Origin: Agapanthus africanus
Taxonomy: Eukaryota; Streptophyta; Magnoliopsida; Asparagales; Amaryllidaceae
Direction: 5' to 3'
Assembly (NCBI GenBank): GCA_030015575.1
Contig: JASDDO010000006.1
Location: 320,464,361 to 320,528,360 of the forward strand
DNA: 64,000 bases
Made by a program: the position numbers and the translations under genes. Shown here piece after piece: positions 11,626 to 23,487 of this stretch (position 1 is its first letter; every line of letters starts with the position of its first letter). The notes below the pieces were generated by a model. It was given only the letters and a program-made list of their open reading frames with translations. It ran no database searches and was not told where the DNA came from.

Positions 11626-13211
11626 AAGATGATGACATCATCACTCACGTTTTGCACAGTAATTACTATTTTATTATGCTGAATTTTCTGGGAATTTTTA
11701 ATTTGACTCAAGAGTTGAGTGTTCTGGGGTTGTATTGGGAATCAACGTTTCGATCGGATTATCGAACTTTGTCTAAGTGCTTTCCGGATAATTTTTTGAA
11801 TATGTTAAAATGTCCGACCGGATATAAATACCCAACTTTTCCCCTGCCGGAAAATTTCCAAGTGTTGGATTTTTCTGTGATTTAAGGACGTTCTGAGTAG
11901 TGCAAGTAACGTGGTGGTCCCTCTAGAAGACAACAAACCTTAACTCGATTATGTGACCGTCTTGAACTGCCCTTTGAACCTTCGGGTTTGGGGTAGTACG
12001 GCGTGCCACATGTGAGGCGTTGGCTTGACCCTTCTACGGCTGGACCGTTGGTACTGAGGCATGAAGTGAATGTCTTTGAACCTATTTCATGTGTTGAACG
12101 GTTTCGGGAAAACTTGGGTGTTCGAATGTTCGATCGGAAAGTTTAATATATTCTATTTATCCGGAATGGGATACAATAATTGGAATTCACAAACAGTTAT
12201 GAGATAACTGAATGAATGTTATAAATCTAGCGGTTTAGTTTCACTTGATATTGAAAAGAGTTTTCGATAATGAGACTAAAATGCGGGGTTTATAACTGTT
12301 AGGCATGTGATGTCTAAGTATTTCATTTGATTAGGCATGTGATGTCTAAAGAGGTTGCGGATTCCAACTGTTGTAGTTTTACACTTTCTTTTCTGTGACC
12401 GTAAGTGTAATATGTGATATCGCCGGTTTCGTTGCTATATGTCAACGACAATTGGGATGCGCATATTTACTTACGTTGATGGCATGTGATGTTATGTGTT
12501 GCTGGATATGTTATATTGGATCGTCGTGTTTGAATAGCCGGGGGTTTTTATGTGAGATGAGTGTTTTTCATTTTCATTCATGTAAAAACTTGTATGTAAT
12601 ATTCTTTGATTGGGGTACTTCCAGGTTGCGGAAGTCGTCACCTTTTGTATATTATTTACTTTTCCGCATTAGGATAGACCCAAGGAGGGGAGCACAAGTA
12701 ACCGGGTTCTGGGGTCCAGTAGGAGACCAACTCGAGGAGTCGAGTCCGGGTCTCCTAACCCAAGGCAGGGTTGCTTGCCCCTCTCATAGGGGTCTAGGGG
12801 TGTGGGATTGGCTATTCATCACGACCGTGGAATCCGTGTTTTATACTGGCTCGTATTGAAAACACGGACGTCATAGTATATCCAATGTTTCATATGTTTC
12901 TTCTGCTGTGATATCTGTGATGTGATCATGTGATGTTCTGTGATAGATACAGTATATAGTATATATGATATATTATATAGACGTTACTTATGTTTTGCAC
13001 CCGCACTAGCCCTGCCCTGCTCTGTCGTTAGTTACCTAACCTAACGGTGCACGAGGGGACATCGAGGCGAATGCGGATGGCATAAGTGTACGTCGTATTT
13101 ATCTGTGATGTTTAGGTATTTAAATGATGGGACTTCATTAATGTGATTAATGAAAGAAAAGAAACCTAAGATGTTGTAGAATCAAATTTTAAACAAAACA
13201 GGTAGCTACAG

Positions 13212-13460
13212 TTCTTGCTTTGCATAGCGGTATATATGATATACCCTGCACCTTATTCGATGAGGAAAGGACCGAGATCCCTTCACCGGGAGTGACTCCT
13301 TTAGCAATAACTGGCAGATGCTACACACTCGGTCTGCTTTTGATTGCTTCTATAGTTTCTGCTTTGCACAGTGATATATATGATATATCCTGCACCTTAT
13401 TCGACGAGGAAAGGGCCGACGATCCCTTCACCGGGAGTGACCCCTTTAGCAAAACTAGAA
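13212..13460 (+). repeat. Imperfect tandem duplication in the copia leader
   Basis: Two units about 147 bp apart share the run from TGATATA through the CACCTTATTCGA and GATCCCTTCACCGGGAGTGA blocks. The units start near 13212 and 13360. No coding potential is shared. Confidence 0.8.
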
Positions 13461-14213
13461 AAGCCTCAAAATCACTCCATTTCAAAACTTCATTTGATTC
13501 TACAACGATATCAAGTTCATTACGCAATAGGTTTTCAGAAAAACCTGTCGTAGCCCTCCGTCATTTCAGATAAGAACTGTTTAGTATTCGTGCTGCGTTT
13601 GTTGGCCTTTGTCAAGGCGTAGTGTGCGGTAGCTGAATAGTGATTATCTACTTATGCATATGATGCAGATTGTTTCAGGGTAGTCGTACGACCTTGTTGG
13701 TCTTTGTCAAGGGCCGTGCGGGTGGGTTTGATTCAATCAAGAAATGACGGGTTGAACTTGACTAGCATGCTATGATTTGTTGGCCTTTGTCAAGGTCATA
13801 GGACGCTAGGGGCAAAATATTATCAGGAATTTCAAGTGTTGAAATTTGCAATGAGATTGCATACCTTCTATGAGATAGTTGGATCCCGATACCCATTGCG
13901 AGTAAGAGTTACTCCTGGGAAAGTTTTACACATTACAATTAGCCGATCAAGTAGGTGTCTAGAAAGGTGTCAACGGGGTTACGCCTCTGGGAAAACGAGG
14001 TTTACTTTAATTAGGTCCGTGCGAAAGCACGGGGAACCTCCCTCAAAGTACCGACACTGGCCTGGCTGAAAGATTGGCGAACTTGTAGTGTGTAATTAAT
14101 CCCAGCTAGTCTTTCCTTTTAGGGTTTGAAGGAAGATTTGATAAAAACCAGTGGGAGCCATCCTGATTAGATAAGATAATAACCAATCTGATCTTGCACG
14201 AGCTTACGCTAAA

Positions 14214-14819
14214 GTGTTTTCTTCTCTCTCTCTCCAGGTAGCGACCATTTCATGCCCTAATAAAGATAATAATATGGATGTATTGACCGAAACCGCATGT
14301 TATACTGTGCTGGGGAACGTTGGTTCCGTTCGTACCTATAAGAGTTATAGGACTGAACAGGATATAGGGGAATACCAGGATTCCCATGCCACCCGAATGA
14401 AGAAAGTACCTGATGATGCATTTTCTTCGGGTGTGTTCGTTACAGAGAACTGTTTCTCCATTTGCCCTACGTCCTGGGTATTAGATACCGGGTCAGGATC
14501 CCATATATGTAATCAGTTACATGGGCTTAGAAAAGGTAGAGAACTTGGAGAATGTGATAAAGACATTAGAGTTGGAAATGGTGCAATTGTTGCAGCTAAG
14601 ACTGTCGGGGAATATCACCTTGTATTACCAACTGGTAATACATTGGTTCTGAACGAATGCTATTATATGCCGAACCTGATATGGAACATTATATCGGTTT
14701 CTTTATTGAGTAAAGAGGGATATAATTTTGTATTACAGGACAATGTTATGAACATTTTCCGTAACCAAAAGTTGGTTGGATCAGGCACGTTGTGCAATGG
14801 CATTTATGTTCTAAATTAA
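14214..14819 (+). CDS. Copia protease and GAG-preintegrase region (first part of Pol)
   Basis: The frame is open from 14214 but has no ATG until 14274. It may be entered by splicing (pyrimidine-rich CCAG ends at 14238) or translated as part of a longer polyprotein. The active site SWVLDTGSGSHICNQL is a canonical copia retropepsin site (D at residue ~91 of the open frame). After it comes LGNGAIVAAKTVGEYHLVLP-type sequence and the YMPNLIWNIISVSLLSKEG segment found between protease and integrase in copia elements. The frame ends at TAA 14817-14819, yet the same frame continues with the pre-integrase zinc finger, so this stop is a nonsense mutation or a recoded site. Confidence 0.85.
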   Translation: MFSSLSLQVATISCPNKDNNMDVLTETACYTVLGNVGSVRTYKSYRTEQDIGEYQDSHATRMKKVPDDAFSSGVFVTENCFSICPTSWVLDTGSGSHICNQLHGLRKGRELGECDKDIRVGNGAIVAAKTVGEYHLVLPTGNTLVLNECYYMPNLIWNIISVSLLSKEGYNFVLQDNVMNIFRNQKLVGSGTLCNGIYVLN

Positions 14820-17465
14820 TCAACAGTTCTGAGCATAACTAACACACACAAGAGGAAGAGTTCTGAACTGAACGAATCCTTCTTGTGGCATTGTAGACTG
14901 GGTCACATCAATGCGACACGACTGGCTAAGTTGCATAAGGATGGATATTTGAATCCGTTTGAATTTTCATCTTATGACACTTGCCAGTCATGTCTCAAAG
15001 GCAAGATGACCAAAACTCCGTTTACAGGACACGGAGAAAGAGTTACTGAACTCTTAGGACTGATACATAGTGATTTATGCGGTCCTATGTTTACACATGC
15101 CAGGGATGGTTCTTCATACTTCATTACATTCACTGACGATCTCTCTAGGTTCGGGTATGTGTTCCTGATGAAACACAAATCAGAAGCTTTTGAGAAATTT
15201 AGAGAATATAAACAAGAAGTTGAGAACCAAACCGGAAAAAGTATTAAAATCCTTCGATCTGATCGAGGAGGTGAATACTTGAGCAATGAATTCCTGGACT
15301 TCGTAAAAGAGAATGGGATTCTCTCTCAGCTGACTCCTCCATATACACCACAGCACAACGGTGTATCAGAACGGAGGAACCGCACCCTATTAGATATGGT
15401 GCGCTCTATGATGAGCACAGCTGAGTTACCTATTTCCTTCTGGGGATATGCGCTGGAAACAGCAGCATACCTATTGAATCAAGTTCCAACTAAATCTGTA
15501 CCTACCACACCATATGAGATATGGAGTGGGAAGAGACCATGTCTTAAACGAGTTAAGATATGGGGTAGCCCGGCCTATGTCAAAAGGCAAAATCCGGACA
15601 AGCTCGAGGCACGGTCAGTTCTATGCAAGTTTGTGGGATATCCCAAACATTCACATGGATATCTTTTCTACCATACAGAGGAACAAAAAGTGTTTGTTTC
15701 TCGACATGCCACCTTTTTAGAAAAGGAATTTCTTGCAAAAGAAATTAGTGGGGATATGGTAGAATTGGAAGAAATTCCGGCTACACAAACTCAAACTGAA
15801 GATTTAGTGGAACCAGAGGATTCAGCAGCTCCCAATGAACCTCAGCCTCTCCGCCGATCTAGTAGGGTTCCTCGCCAACCTGAGAAATACTACGGTTTTC
15901 TTATGGATGGTGGAAGCGAGGATTGCATCATGGAGGATGATGACCCAACTAGCTTCGAGCAGGCCATCACGAGTAGGGACTCGGTGAAATGGCTGGATGC
16001 TATGCGGTCCGAGATGGAATCCATGTACACCAACAAAGTATGGACTTTGGAAGTTGCTCCTGAAGGGGTAAAACCCATTGGGAGCAAATGGATCTTCAAG
16101 AAAAAACTTGGTGTAGATGGGAAAGTGGAGACTTTCAAAGCTAGACTTGTAGCAAAGGGTTTTCGTCAAAGACCAGGTGTGGACTATGACGAAACTTTTT
16201 CTCCAGTGGCTATACTTAAATCCATCCGGATCCTGCTTGCCATCGCTGCATACCATGATTACGAAATCTGGCAAATGGATGTTAAGACCGCCTTTCTAAA
16301 TGGTGATTTAGAAGAGTGCGTGTACATGACTCAGCCAGAGGGCTTCGTAGACAGTGGGAGCAGCGGCAAGGTGTGCAAGCTGCTTAAATCCATTTATGGA
16401 TTAAAGCAAGCATCGCGGAGTTGGAACATCTGCTTTGACGTCGTTATCAAAGAGTTTGATTTCTTCAAAAACCCAGATGAACCTTGTATCTACAAGAAGG
16501 TAGCAGAGAGTAAGGTTGTCTTCCTCGTATTGTACGTGGACGACATACTCTTGATAGGAAATGATATTCCTATGCTGCAATCGGTCAAGCTCTTCTTATC
16601 ACAAAGATTCTCGATGAAAGATCTTGGTGATGCCTCCTGCATATTGGGAATCAGGATCTATAGAGATAGATCCAAACGGATATTGGGATTGTCCCAATCC
16701 AGGTACATTGACACCATACTAAAGAGGTTTAGTATGGAAGAATCCAAGCGTGGGAACTTGCCCACGATCTCTGGAGTCACTCTTTCCAAAGAGATGTCTC
16801 CCAAGACTGATTTGGGGAGAGCTCGCATGCAAGGGATACCCTATACTTCGGCTGTAGGCTCTATCATGTATGCGATACTATGTACCAGACCCGATGTAGC
16901 ATACTCGCTAAGTGTAGTGAGCAGGTATCAAGCTGATCCTGGAGAGAGTCACTGGACAGCTGTGAAGAGCATTCTCAAGTACTTACGAAGGACTAAAGAG
17001 ATGCTCTTGGTGTATGGTAACGGAGAACTCCAAGTGGAGTCCTTTACCGATTCGAGCTTCCAGAGTGATAAGGACGACTCTAAGTCGCGGTCGGGATTTG
17101 TCTTTACCCTTTACGGAGGGGCGGTTAGCTGGAAGAGTTCCAAGCAGGAAACCGTGGCAGACTCGACGATGGAGGCTGAATACATCGCTGCCAACGATGC
17201 TGTTAAAGAGGCTGTCTGGATCAAGAAGTTCATTACTGAACTTGGAGTGGTTCCATCCATTGAGCATCCAATACCTTTGTATTGCGATAACAATGGAGCG
17301 GTGGCTTTGGCCAAGGAACCCAGGTCCCATCAGCGATCCAGGCATATTCTGAGGCGGTATCACCTGATCCGGGAGATAGTTGATCGCCGGGAGATCGAGG
17401 TCAGGAGGGTTGATACGAAGAACAACACGGCAGATCCACTCACGAAGGCCATTCCCCAGATATAG
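14820..17465 (+). CDS. Copia integrase, reverse transcriptase and RNase H
   Basis: The frame is the same as the protease ORF and is uninterrupted to TAG at 17463. Counting from the TTG codon at 14883, the zinc finger H-x3-H...C-x2-C (HCRLGH, CQSC) comes first. The integrase catalytic acids follow at Asp64 (IHSDLCGP), Asp127 (RSDRGGEY) and Glu163 (NGVSERRN). Reverse transcriptase has [23 protein letters not shown] and the catalytic YVDD at about residues 551-554. RNase H has [17 protein letters not shown] and a conserved YCDNNGA. Together these make and insert the DNA copy. All catalytic residues I know for the family are present, so this half looks active. Its expression depends on how the upstream TAA is bypassed. 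Confidence 0.95.
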   Translation, partial: STVLSITNTHKRKSSELNESFLWHCRLGHINATRLAKLHKDGYLNPFEFSSYDTCQSCLKGKMTKTPFTGHGERVTELLGLIHSDLCGPMFTHARDGSSYFITFTDDLSRFGYVFLMKHKSEAFEKFREYKQEVENQTGKSIKILRSDRGGEYLSNEFLDFVKENGILSQLTPPYTPQHNGVSERRNRTLLDMVRSMMSTAELPISFWGYALETAAYLLNQVPTKSVPTTPYEIWSGKRPCLKRVKIWGSPAYVKRQNPDKLEARSVLCKFVGYPKHSHGYLFYHTEEQKVFVSRHATFLEKEFLAKEISGDMVELEEIPATQTQTEDLVEPEDSAAPNEPQPLRRSSRVPRQPEKYYGFLMDGGSEDCIMEDDDPTSFEQAITSRDSVKWLDAMRSEMESMYTNKVWTLEVAPEGVKPIGSKWIFKKKLGVDGKVETFKARLVAKGFRQRPGVDYDETFSPVAILKSIRILLAIAAYHDYEIWQMDVKTAFLNGDLEECVYMTQPEGFVDSGSSGKVCKLLKSIYGLKQASRSWNICFDVVIKEFDFFKNPDEPCIYKKVAESKVVFLVLYVDDILLIGNDIPMLQSVKLFLSQRFSMKDLGDASCILGIRIYRDRSKRILGLSQSRYIDTILKRFSMEESKRGNLPTISGVTLSKEMSPKTDLGRARMQGIPYTSAVGSIMYAILCTRPDVAYSLSVVSRYQADPGESHWTAVKSILKYLRRTKEMLLVYGNGELQVESFTDSSFQSDKDDSKSRSGFVFTLYGGAVSWKSSKQETVADSTMEAEYIAANDAVKEAVWIKKFITELGVVPSIEHPIPLYCDNNGAVALAKEPRSHQRSRHILRRYHLIREIVDRREIEVRRVDTKNNTADPLTKAIPQI

Positions 17466-17521
17466 TTTGAGAGACTCTTCGGGATGCTCGGTATGCGATA
17501 CTACAGCAGCTGGCCCTAGTG

Positions 17522-17533
17522 CAAGTGGGAGAT
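17522..17533 (+). other. Polypurine tract of the copia element
   Basis: CAAGTGGGAGAT directly precedes the 3' LTR start TGTTAG. It is the usual copia plus-strand primer. Confidence 0.9.
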
Positions 17534-19748
17534 TGTTAGTTGTATGTATGCCCTAGAGGCCAGTATTGTACAGATGATGTATATTATATTGGATGCTTGG
17601 ACATATATAGAGATGACTTTCTTGCTCGATATGATAGTATGCTATCTGGTTACTCTTTATCTTAACATGTACACTTGTCTCTTTAAACTGTCTTATAGTT
17701 ACATGTTGATAAAGCCCTTAGGATGTGTACTTGACTACCTGGACTATGATGCAGATCATACTAGTGGGGACATGGTATTCCATAAGTACATCCTTCAAGG
17801 TCCCTAGTCGTGGGTGTATCGAGACAGGGCATCGATATACAAGAGTAGACTAGCGTATACGCTTCTCGACCCATGAGATGGGCGATGGATGATCCCATAT
17901 CCATTGGTGTTTGACATCAGAGATGGTATACGGGTGCTCAGTGGAGACTGGGTACACTGGATGAACTCGCCGAGAACTCCCAGATGGTATTATACCTCAC
18001 GTCAGATGGCAGTTCTCAGGTGACACTTGTACAGGTTAGTCTGTAGACCCGAGATCGTCATAGAGTCTTGTGTGATTCCCACTGTACTTTGATCTCCACC
18101 TTACCACGTCCATGAGGGCATGCAAAATGGTGGTCTTTGGGTACAGTCCCGAGTCACATGGAGGCAATGAGCGATAGGAGGGGTTTCGTCTCTCCCGGTA
18201 TTGGGGGTTGATGTTGCGCAGTGCTCGATTGGCCGTAACAGGGAAGTCCCTGGCCAGGGCTGATCAGAGATTTGCTGGTAAGTGTTACCAGTAGTTTCTC
18301 GACCCGTTATGAGCCTCACATCGGCACGACTTATCGGTTATTGGGGTCTGACGTTTACCACCCCTAGATTTGATATGCGACATATCAGACGAACAGACCG
18401 GACTGTACGGTAAGTGTTACTGGTTGGATTCACAGGAGTGTGAGCGGGCTAGCTCGTCGATCTTCTGATCGCTCAATACCCGGGTGGCCGTTACGTTTAG
18501 CAGACCGCTTGCGGCTTGTGGGTGCTTGATATGATCATCATCTGCTACCGGCGTATTGACGAGTCTTTAGAGTCCTACACAGAGGTTTCCTGGCTCAAGC
18601 GAAACGAAATAGGAGCGCATATGAGATATGTGCAGGACCGAGAATAATGCGTGTATGTGATACCGTATTCCATTCTCGCGATGAATGTATCGATTGGTTA
18701 TATTCGATATAACCTAGATATCGAATCAAGGGTTGATTCGATAAGTCGATACATAGGATACTAGTCGGTTATATGCGATATGACCGGATCGTTAAATCAA
18801 GTGTTGATTTAATGATTTAATGTATAATTATATATTTGATATATTACTTTGCATTAACTAGTATTGGTTCACTTTAAATGGATTTTCTCACTTGATGTGC
18901 AAGAAGTATATGTGATATACTTTTGTGCACATATTTGTATCATGTTTGATGATACTTGATCATGTGGTTAAGTGTAAAGGATTAAACCATGGTTAAGAGA
19001 TGATTAGGGTTTTGCTTTTTCATTTATTTATTTGTTTATTTATTTGGAAAAAATTTAGATAAGAATGGTGGCTATGTTTGTTTCTAGTTGAAGCTTCATG
19101 AAGCTTTGACTTCTTAACCATTCTTGTCTTCATGCTTAACCCTAACCCATCCAAGTAACCATGGTCTATTCTCTACACTCTACCCTAGTTAGTTTATGAT
19201 AAGTATTCATTTATTATTCATTTTAACTCAACACTTATCATATTCTAGCTTCATTCTCTCCTTCTTCTTCAAGAAAGAAAGCTTGATGCCATCAATGGCA
19301 ACTTGAGTTCTAAAGTGAGAAATCCAATTCTAAAGTGAACCCACCTCCTATTTCTTCACCCTCTACCTCTTGCCAAGTTGTTTTGGATGTTTTCTTCACA
19401 AGTTTCACAAATTTGTGAAGTCGGAGCTTGAACTTGTGATGCCTCGACGTAGATCATCTTCGGCACGAAGCCGACGACCTAGTCCGCCCATTTCTCCGAT
19501 CAAGCCGACGATTGAGTCCAGGATTCGAGATGGACAGCGAGAGGATACCTACGTGGAGCCAAGGAAGTGGATATCCGGATCTACAAAGGTTGTAGCCTCT
19601 CTCCTTTAGTTAAGTTGTTAACTAGTTTAGTTTTTCGCCTAAATTTCTAGTTAACGATCCGTATTAGGGTTTCTTGGCATCCGTAAAATTTGGAATTGGC
19701 ATGGTTGATGCCTTGTGAGACCTCTTGAGAGTGCCTAGGAACCCTACA
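17534..19748 (+). repeat. 3' LTR of the copia element
   Basis: 2215 bp, same length as the 5' LTR. The 79-codon open frame at 19370-19609 is broken by a TAG in the matching part of the 5' LTR, so it is not a conserved gene. Confidence 0.95.
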
Positions 19749-19789
19749 CGTTGCGATTATCGCTAAACATTGAATTGAAGGCAGAAGAT

Positions 19790-20654
19790 CAACCAGACGA
19801 CGCCAACTGATGGAGGTCGGAATCTCCCTCGGATGTTGTCCTCCGTTGATTTTGCTGTCGGTGGGGCTGAACGGTTGAGATTCGGTGTGAGGATTGAGTG
19901 TGTGGGACTCAATGGGTTGTTGGTTGTTGCTAACACCGAGCTACCTGCAAGGGAAGTCCCAGGATAGAAAACCACCGTAGGACCCTCCGACGATCAAGTA
20001 AGTACCGAAGAGTAATTGGGCAGACTAGCGGTGTCTTAGAAATGAGTCCCACGTACCTGAGTCGTCTGGAGGAGAGGATTATATGGGAGTCACATTGGAG
20101 CGAGCCGATATGAGATTCTTGCCGTTTGTTACGCCCTTACGTCATGTTCGTGTTGATGGCCGGATACACCCATTAATGGCGAGATACACTAGCGTGGGAT
20201 GCGGGACGTGGTACGACGAAGATCTCGTCGTGGCGAGATACACGGAGCCGTTACGGGGGCGCTTGAGCTCCGTGCACTCGGCTGGACAGGGAAGCCAAGG
20301 AAGCTCGGCTCGGCGGATAGCTCGGTGATGAGCGAGGGGGCTGAGGAAGCTCAGCTCTGCGATAGCTCGGGGACGAGTAAGGAGGCCGAGGTAGCTCGGC
20401 TGTACGATAGCTCGAAGACGAGCTGTTGGCTGGTTGCTAAGCGAATAGGGAAGGTACTCCAGGGAGGTCTCCAAAAGGTCGGATGCAACCTCGAGTCGAG
20501 ACGCCGAGAAATATCCCCAATGCATCGTACTTACTTCGTCTCCGAAGCCCCTAAGAATCTGACAGGTTTACGTGGATGACACGTCACCTGCCACATGTCG
20601 TAATCTGGAGAATTCTTATTTACGATTATCATCGGTGTTCAACACCTTTCGACA
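19790..20654 (-). repeat. 5' LTR and primer site of the Tat element
   Basis: On the minus strand, TTGGCGTCGTCTGG (19793-19806) follows an LTR ending CCATCA at 19808. It is one base different from the Tat consensus start TTGGCGCCGTCTG. The LTR runs to higher coordinates. I place its outer end at about 20654 (minus-strand start TGTCGAAAGG), next to a GGTGTTCAACACC palindrome, but this end is uncertain. The sequence changes to AT-rich host DNA after ~20800. Confidence 0.55.
20296..20425. repeat. Three ~45-bp tandem repeats inside the Tat LTR
   Basis: GATAGCTCG recurs three times, each followed by a GACGAG or GATGAG block, giving about three imperfect copies. Confidence 0.6.
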
Positions 20655-21009
20655 TGTTCTAGTCAAAGTCAGGGATGCAAGTCTTTAAACATGCTTCGGG
20701 GCAGGCTCCAGGATGTATGGCTTTGGTGCATTCTAGACATGTGTAGGGAAGGGTCCGGAAGCCAAATCTTTTGCGTGTGATAAAAGAATGACTTTTCAAG
20801 AGTCAATAACTCATTTGTGTTTATTTCTTTAATTTTAATTTAATTTTAAATATAATGAACTAATTAAAGATCAAATATATAAATTCTAGGAAATTAAAAA
20901 ATATATATTGTTAGAAATAAAATATATTTTTTAATCGAAATGCTTTGGCTTGGACAGGAATTATGGTACTATGTTGGGTTCATATAGCATGCCTGTCAGA
21001 TTAGGATTC
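20655..21009. other. AT-rich intergenic sequence
   Basis: No gene or clear repeat is visible. The part 20820-20940 is almost pure A/T. Confidence 0.5.
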
Positions 21010-21835
21010 ATCTTTGACAACTATCTATCAAATACTTTCAAAACCATAAATAACTACCAAATCTAACGATCAACGTCGTTCAACGATTGATAGTGCTAAT
21101 TATGCATGTTAAATGGCATTTTCCCCCTTTTAATCAATTTAATATCAATTTTATTAAAATGGTTAATACTAAACATTTTTCCATGACCTTTGACATGGCA
21201 ATAATGGAAGTGGACAGCGGCGAGGGAGAAGATGGAGGAGATGGTTGCGAAGGAAAAGACTAGAGTGAGAGGAGATGGTCGCAAGGGAGGAGCAATGGAA
21301 GGAGGTGATTGAAGGAGCAAACAGAGGGAGGAGGTGGATGTGAGGAAAGCAACGTGATGCAATGAGTGGCTGAAGGAGCAGCGAGTGGAGGTGGTGGTCG
21401 TAAGAATTAGGTGGACACGAGGTAAGGAGGTGGCTATAGGGGGAGGAGATGGTTGTGAGGAGTAGCGAGTGGAGGAGGGAGGAGGGACAGGAGCAGGAGG
21501 TGGCTATGAGAGAGAAGAATGAAGAAGATGAAAAGTGCGGCGGTGACGAAGAGGAGATGTAGGCGGCGACAGTGTCTGCGGTGGTGATGATGAGAGGCTA
21601 AAGTAGGGCTAGATTTTATGGATAATGTTAGAGTTAGGATTATAGAGGAAGAAAAATGAGGCTGTTTAGGGATTTTTGTAGTTTTTTTTTTGAAGTGGCG
21701 ATTTTGGTGATATGTCAGTGGTGCTGACGGTGCTGACGGTGCTGACATGGCACCGTTAGTCATTGTAGTTATTCGTAATTTTGAAAGTATTTGGTAGTTG
21801 CCAGTGAAAGTATATGGTAGTTTTGTGGATTTAAG
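21010..21835. mobile_element. Candidate non-autonomous DNA transposon (MULE-like), coding-free
   Basis: The left edge carries CAAATACTTTCAAAACCATAAATAACTACCAAAT-like sequence (21028-21062). The right edge (21778-21833) carries the inverse of the same motifs (TTTGAAAGTATTTGGTAGTT, then GAAAGTATATGGTAGTTTTG). The interior is asymmetric: a G/A-rich plus strand at 21195-21560 and a triplet of GTGCTGACG units at 21719-21745. ORFs here are compositional. I could not find a convincing target duplication, so the class is open. Confidence 0.35.
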
Positions 21836-23487
21836 CTTTATTAAAACAATAATGATTATCATGTTTTATTTTCTATATATGAACGGAAAAAGATAAGAAA
21901 ATTGACACTAATATAAAAAATATCACGTTTTATTTGGTTAGTGCTGAATATAAGAAGATAAGCACAAATTTCTTATTTTGAAATGATAACATTTTTGAAA
22001 TTCGAAGAGTATAAACTGCGGTCGTGTTAACATATTATTAGAATTATCTAATTGAGCGCTAATAAAGAAATTTAGCACTAGATTAAACACCCTATAGCAA
22101 CAGCCAGAACTTGTGAGATTGTGTTCATGAGGATACACCCTCCTCTGTTCTCCTCTATCTAACAAAAAGGGTTCGTGTGCTTCTTCTTCCATTGGTTGCA
22201 TGCTTCGAATTTATGATCTCTTTCTCATAATTCTCATGTCGTCAATTGTCACACCTCATATTATATTTATATATTAAATGATGTCTGCTTTTTATGAATT
22301 CTTTAAAGTCGAACTTATGATACACAATTCTCATGTCGCCAACTTTCCACTCCTGGGTATTAATATTATCTATTAAAATTATTAGTGATGTCTGCTTTTT
22401 ACAAAATTCTTTAAAGGGATAGAGTTGCAAAATTCTTGTTTTTTTAGAAAAAATTAATAGATCAAGCAAAATTTGAAATTACGGCATCTTGATCACCAGC
22501 AAGAATTTGACATTAGGCTTCTCACTCAGTACCAAGAAGATTAACTTAAGGATTCGAGGTAACTGCTATTATTTTGGCTCCTATTTTCCGCTATTAGATC
22601 TAACGATGAGGACCAAGGTTCGTTAGGAAAGCCCACAGATTTGGTGTTTTGATATATGCTATGGGGCTTGAATCTTGTGACAGCATCCAAATAGCAGCTA
22701 AGTAATAGCAGGATCCCCAGGTCCTTGGTTTGCTGCTGTAATATCATGACATTCCACAAGAGATCAAAATCTTCTTTTATATTTACCGCCATAAAATTTT
22801 ATCCTGTTTTCGGCTCTCATCTGCAATGACTCTTCCTTTATTTTATTTATTTATTTATTTATTTGGGGCTCTCTCAGTAGAAAAGTGGAGCCAATAAATT
22901 CCTGTTGTTGTGTGTTTGAGGCATTGCTCTGCACGTTGGTTTTGGAATCAGGATTTGCCCGATTTTAAACGAGTTTATTATCGGCCTCTCTACCAATAAA
23001 CCGAGTTTAACACAAAACCATCTTCCGTTTTCTAAACAATTGAAAATTTGTTTATTCATATTTTGACTGCCTTAAAATTTGGCGGCAGCAGTATTAATTG
23101 ATTGTTCAAAATCTTTATAAGAATTCAATCATAGATGCAGGCACAGTTCCCAAATCTAAGAAAATAACGTCAGTAATCCCAATCACTTGATCACAGAAAC
23201 AATTCCATCGACTCAAATCCAGAACTAGCACCGGGTTTAAATCCTGCTTGCATCAAATTACGTCCGGTCTGATCTTTCGAGAGAGAGAGAGAGAAATAGA
23301 GAGAAATCTCTATCTTGAGACAGGAACCACATAATGAGAATTATATACCAACATCACATAAAAACCGATCAAATAAAGAGCAAACTCTCTGCACACATAA
23401 ACATTCTGAATAAATTTCTAGAGTATCATATATGTAAATAAAAAAGAATTGTAAAAAAGAAATAAAGCAAGAGATAATTGTAAAATT
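21836..23487. other. Intergenic sequence with a small duplicated block
   Basis: AT-rich DNA with no supported gene. Two related ~100-bp blocks occur at about 22220-22300 and 22320-22410, sharing AATTCTCATGTCG and GATGTCTGCTTTTTA. A TTTA microsatellite lies at 22838-22863. The last ~150 bp lie downstream of the TAXIMIN stop codon and should contain its 3' UTR. Confidence 0.5.

Larger units (their letters stand above)
11393..14213 (+). other. 2.8-kb leader region of the copia element without recognisable gag
   Basis: Where Gag should be coded there are only short unrelated ORFs. The region holds a strong GC-rich hairpin (11579-11625), a GC-rich block (12670-12850) with no recognised similarity, an imperfect direct duplication (13212-13460), and three copies of a TTGGYCTTTGTCAAGG motif near 13601, 13697 and 13780. 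A run of TCTCTCTCTCTCCAG ends at 14238, a possible splice acceptor just before the protease-coding region. Either gag has been lost and replaced, or it is too degraded to recognise. Confidence 0.6.
9164..19748 (+). mobile_element. Ty1/copia LTR retrotransposon, full structure, gag not visible
   Basis: Two LTRs of identical length (2215 bp; 9164-11378 and 17534-19748) begin TGTTAG and end CCTACA. Target duplication CGTTG lies at 9159-9163 and 19749-19753. An initiator-Met tRNA primer site follows the 5' LTR and a purine tract precedes the 3' LTR. The LTRs differ at about 25 positions by eye (~1.1%), so the insertion is relatively young. Protease, integrase, RT and RNase H are in copia order. 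Protein style resembles the Tork/Angela group, but I hold that lineage call loosely. No Gag domain or zinc knuckle is visible between primer site and protease. One in-frame stop lies between protease and integrase. Confidence 0.95.
6528..20654 (-). mobile_element. Tat-type Ty3/gypsy element, 5' part, interrupted by a copia insertion
   Basis: Read on the minus strand the order is 5' LTR (about 20654 to 19808), primer binding site, gag, protease, start of reverse transcriptase. The copia element 9164-19748 sits in the 5' part, with CGTTG duplicated at both edges. A plus-strand gypsy element cuts the reverse transcriptase at 6528; the rest of pol lies left of the window. The lineage call rests on the PBS beginning TTGGCGTCGTCTGG (the Tat/Athila group typically has TTGGCGCCGTCTG), the FAWTPADMPGI motif at the start of RT and the LVDS-SSADIL protease. 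The outer LTR edge at ~20654 is a guess, because its partner is outside the window. Confidence 0.75.

Noticed and set aside
19370..19609. 79-codon Arg/Ser-rich frame in the copia 3' LTR
   Set aside because: The matching frame in the 5' LTR has a TAG, so it is not maintained.
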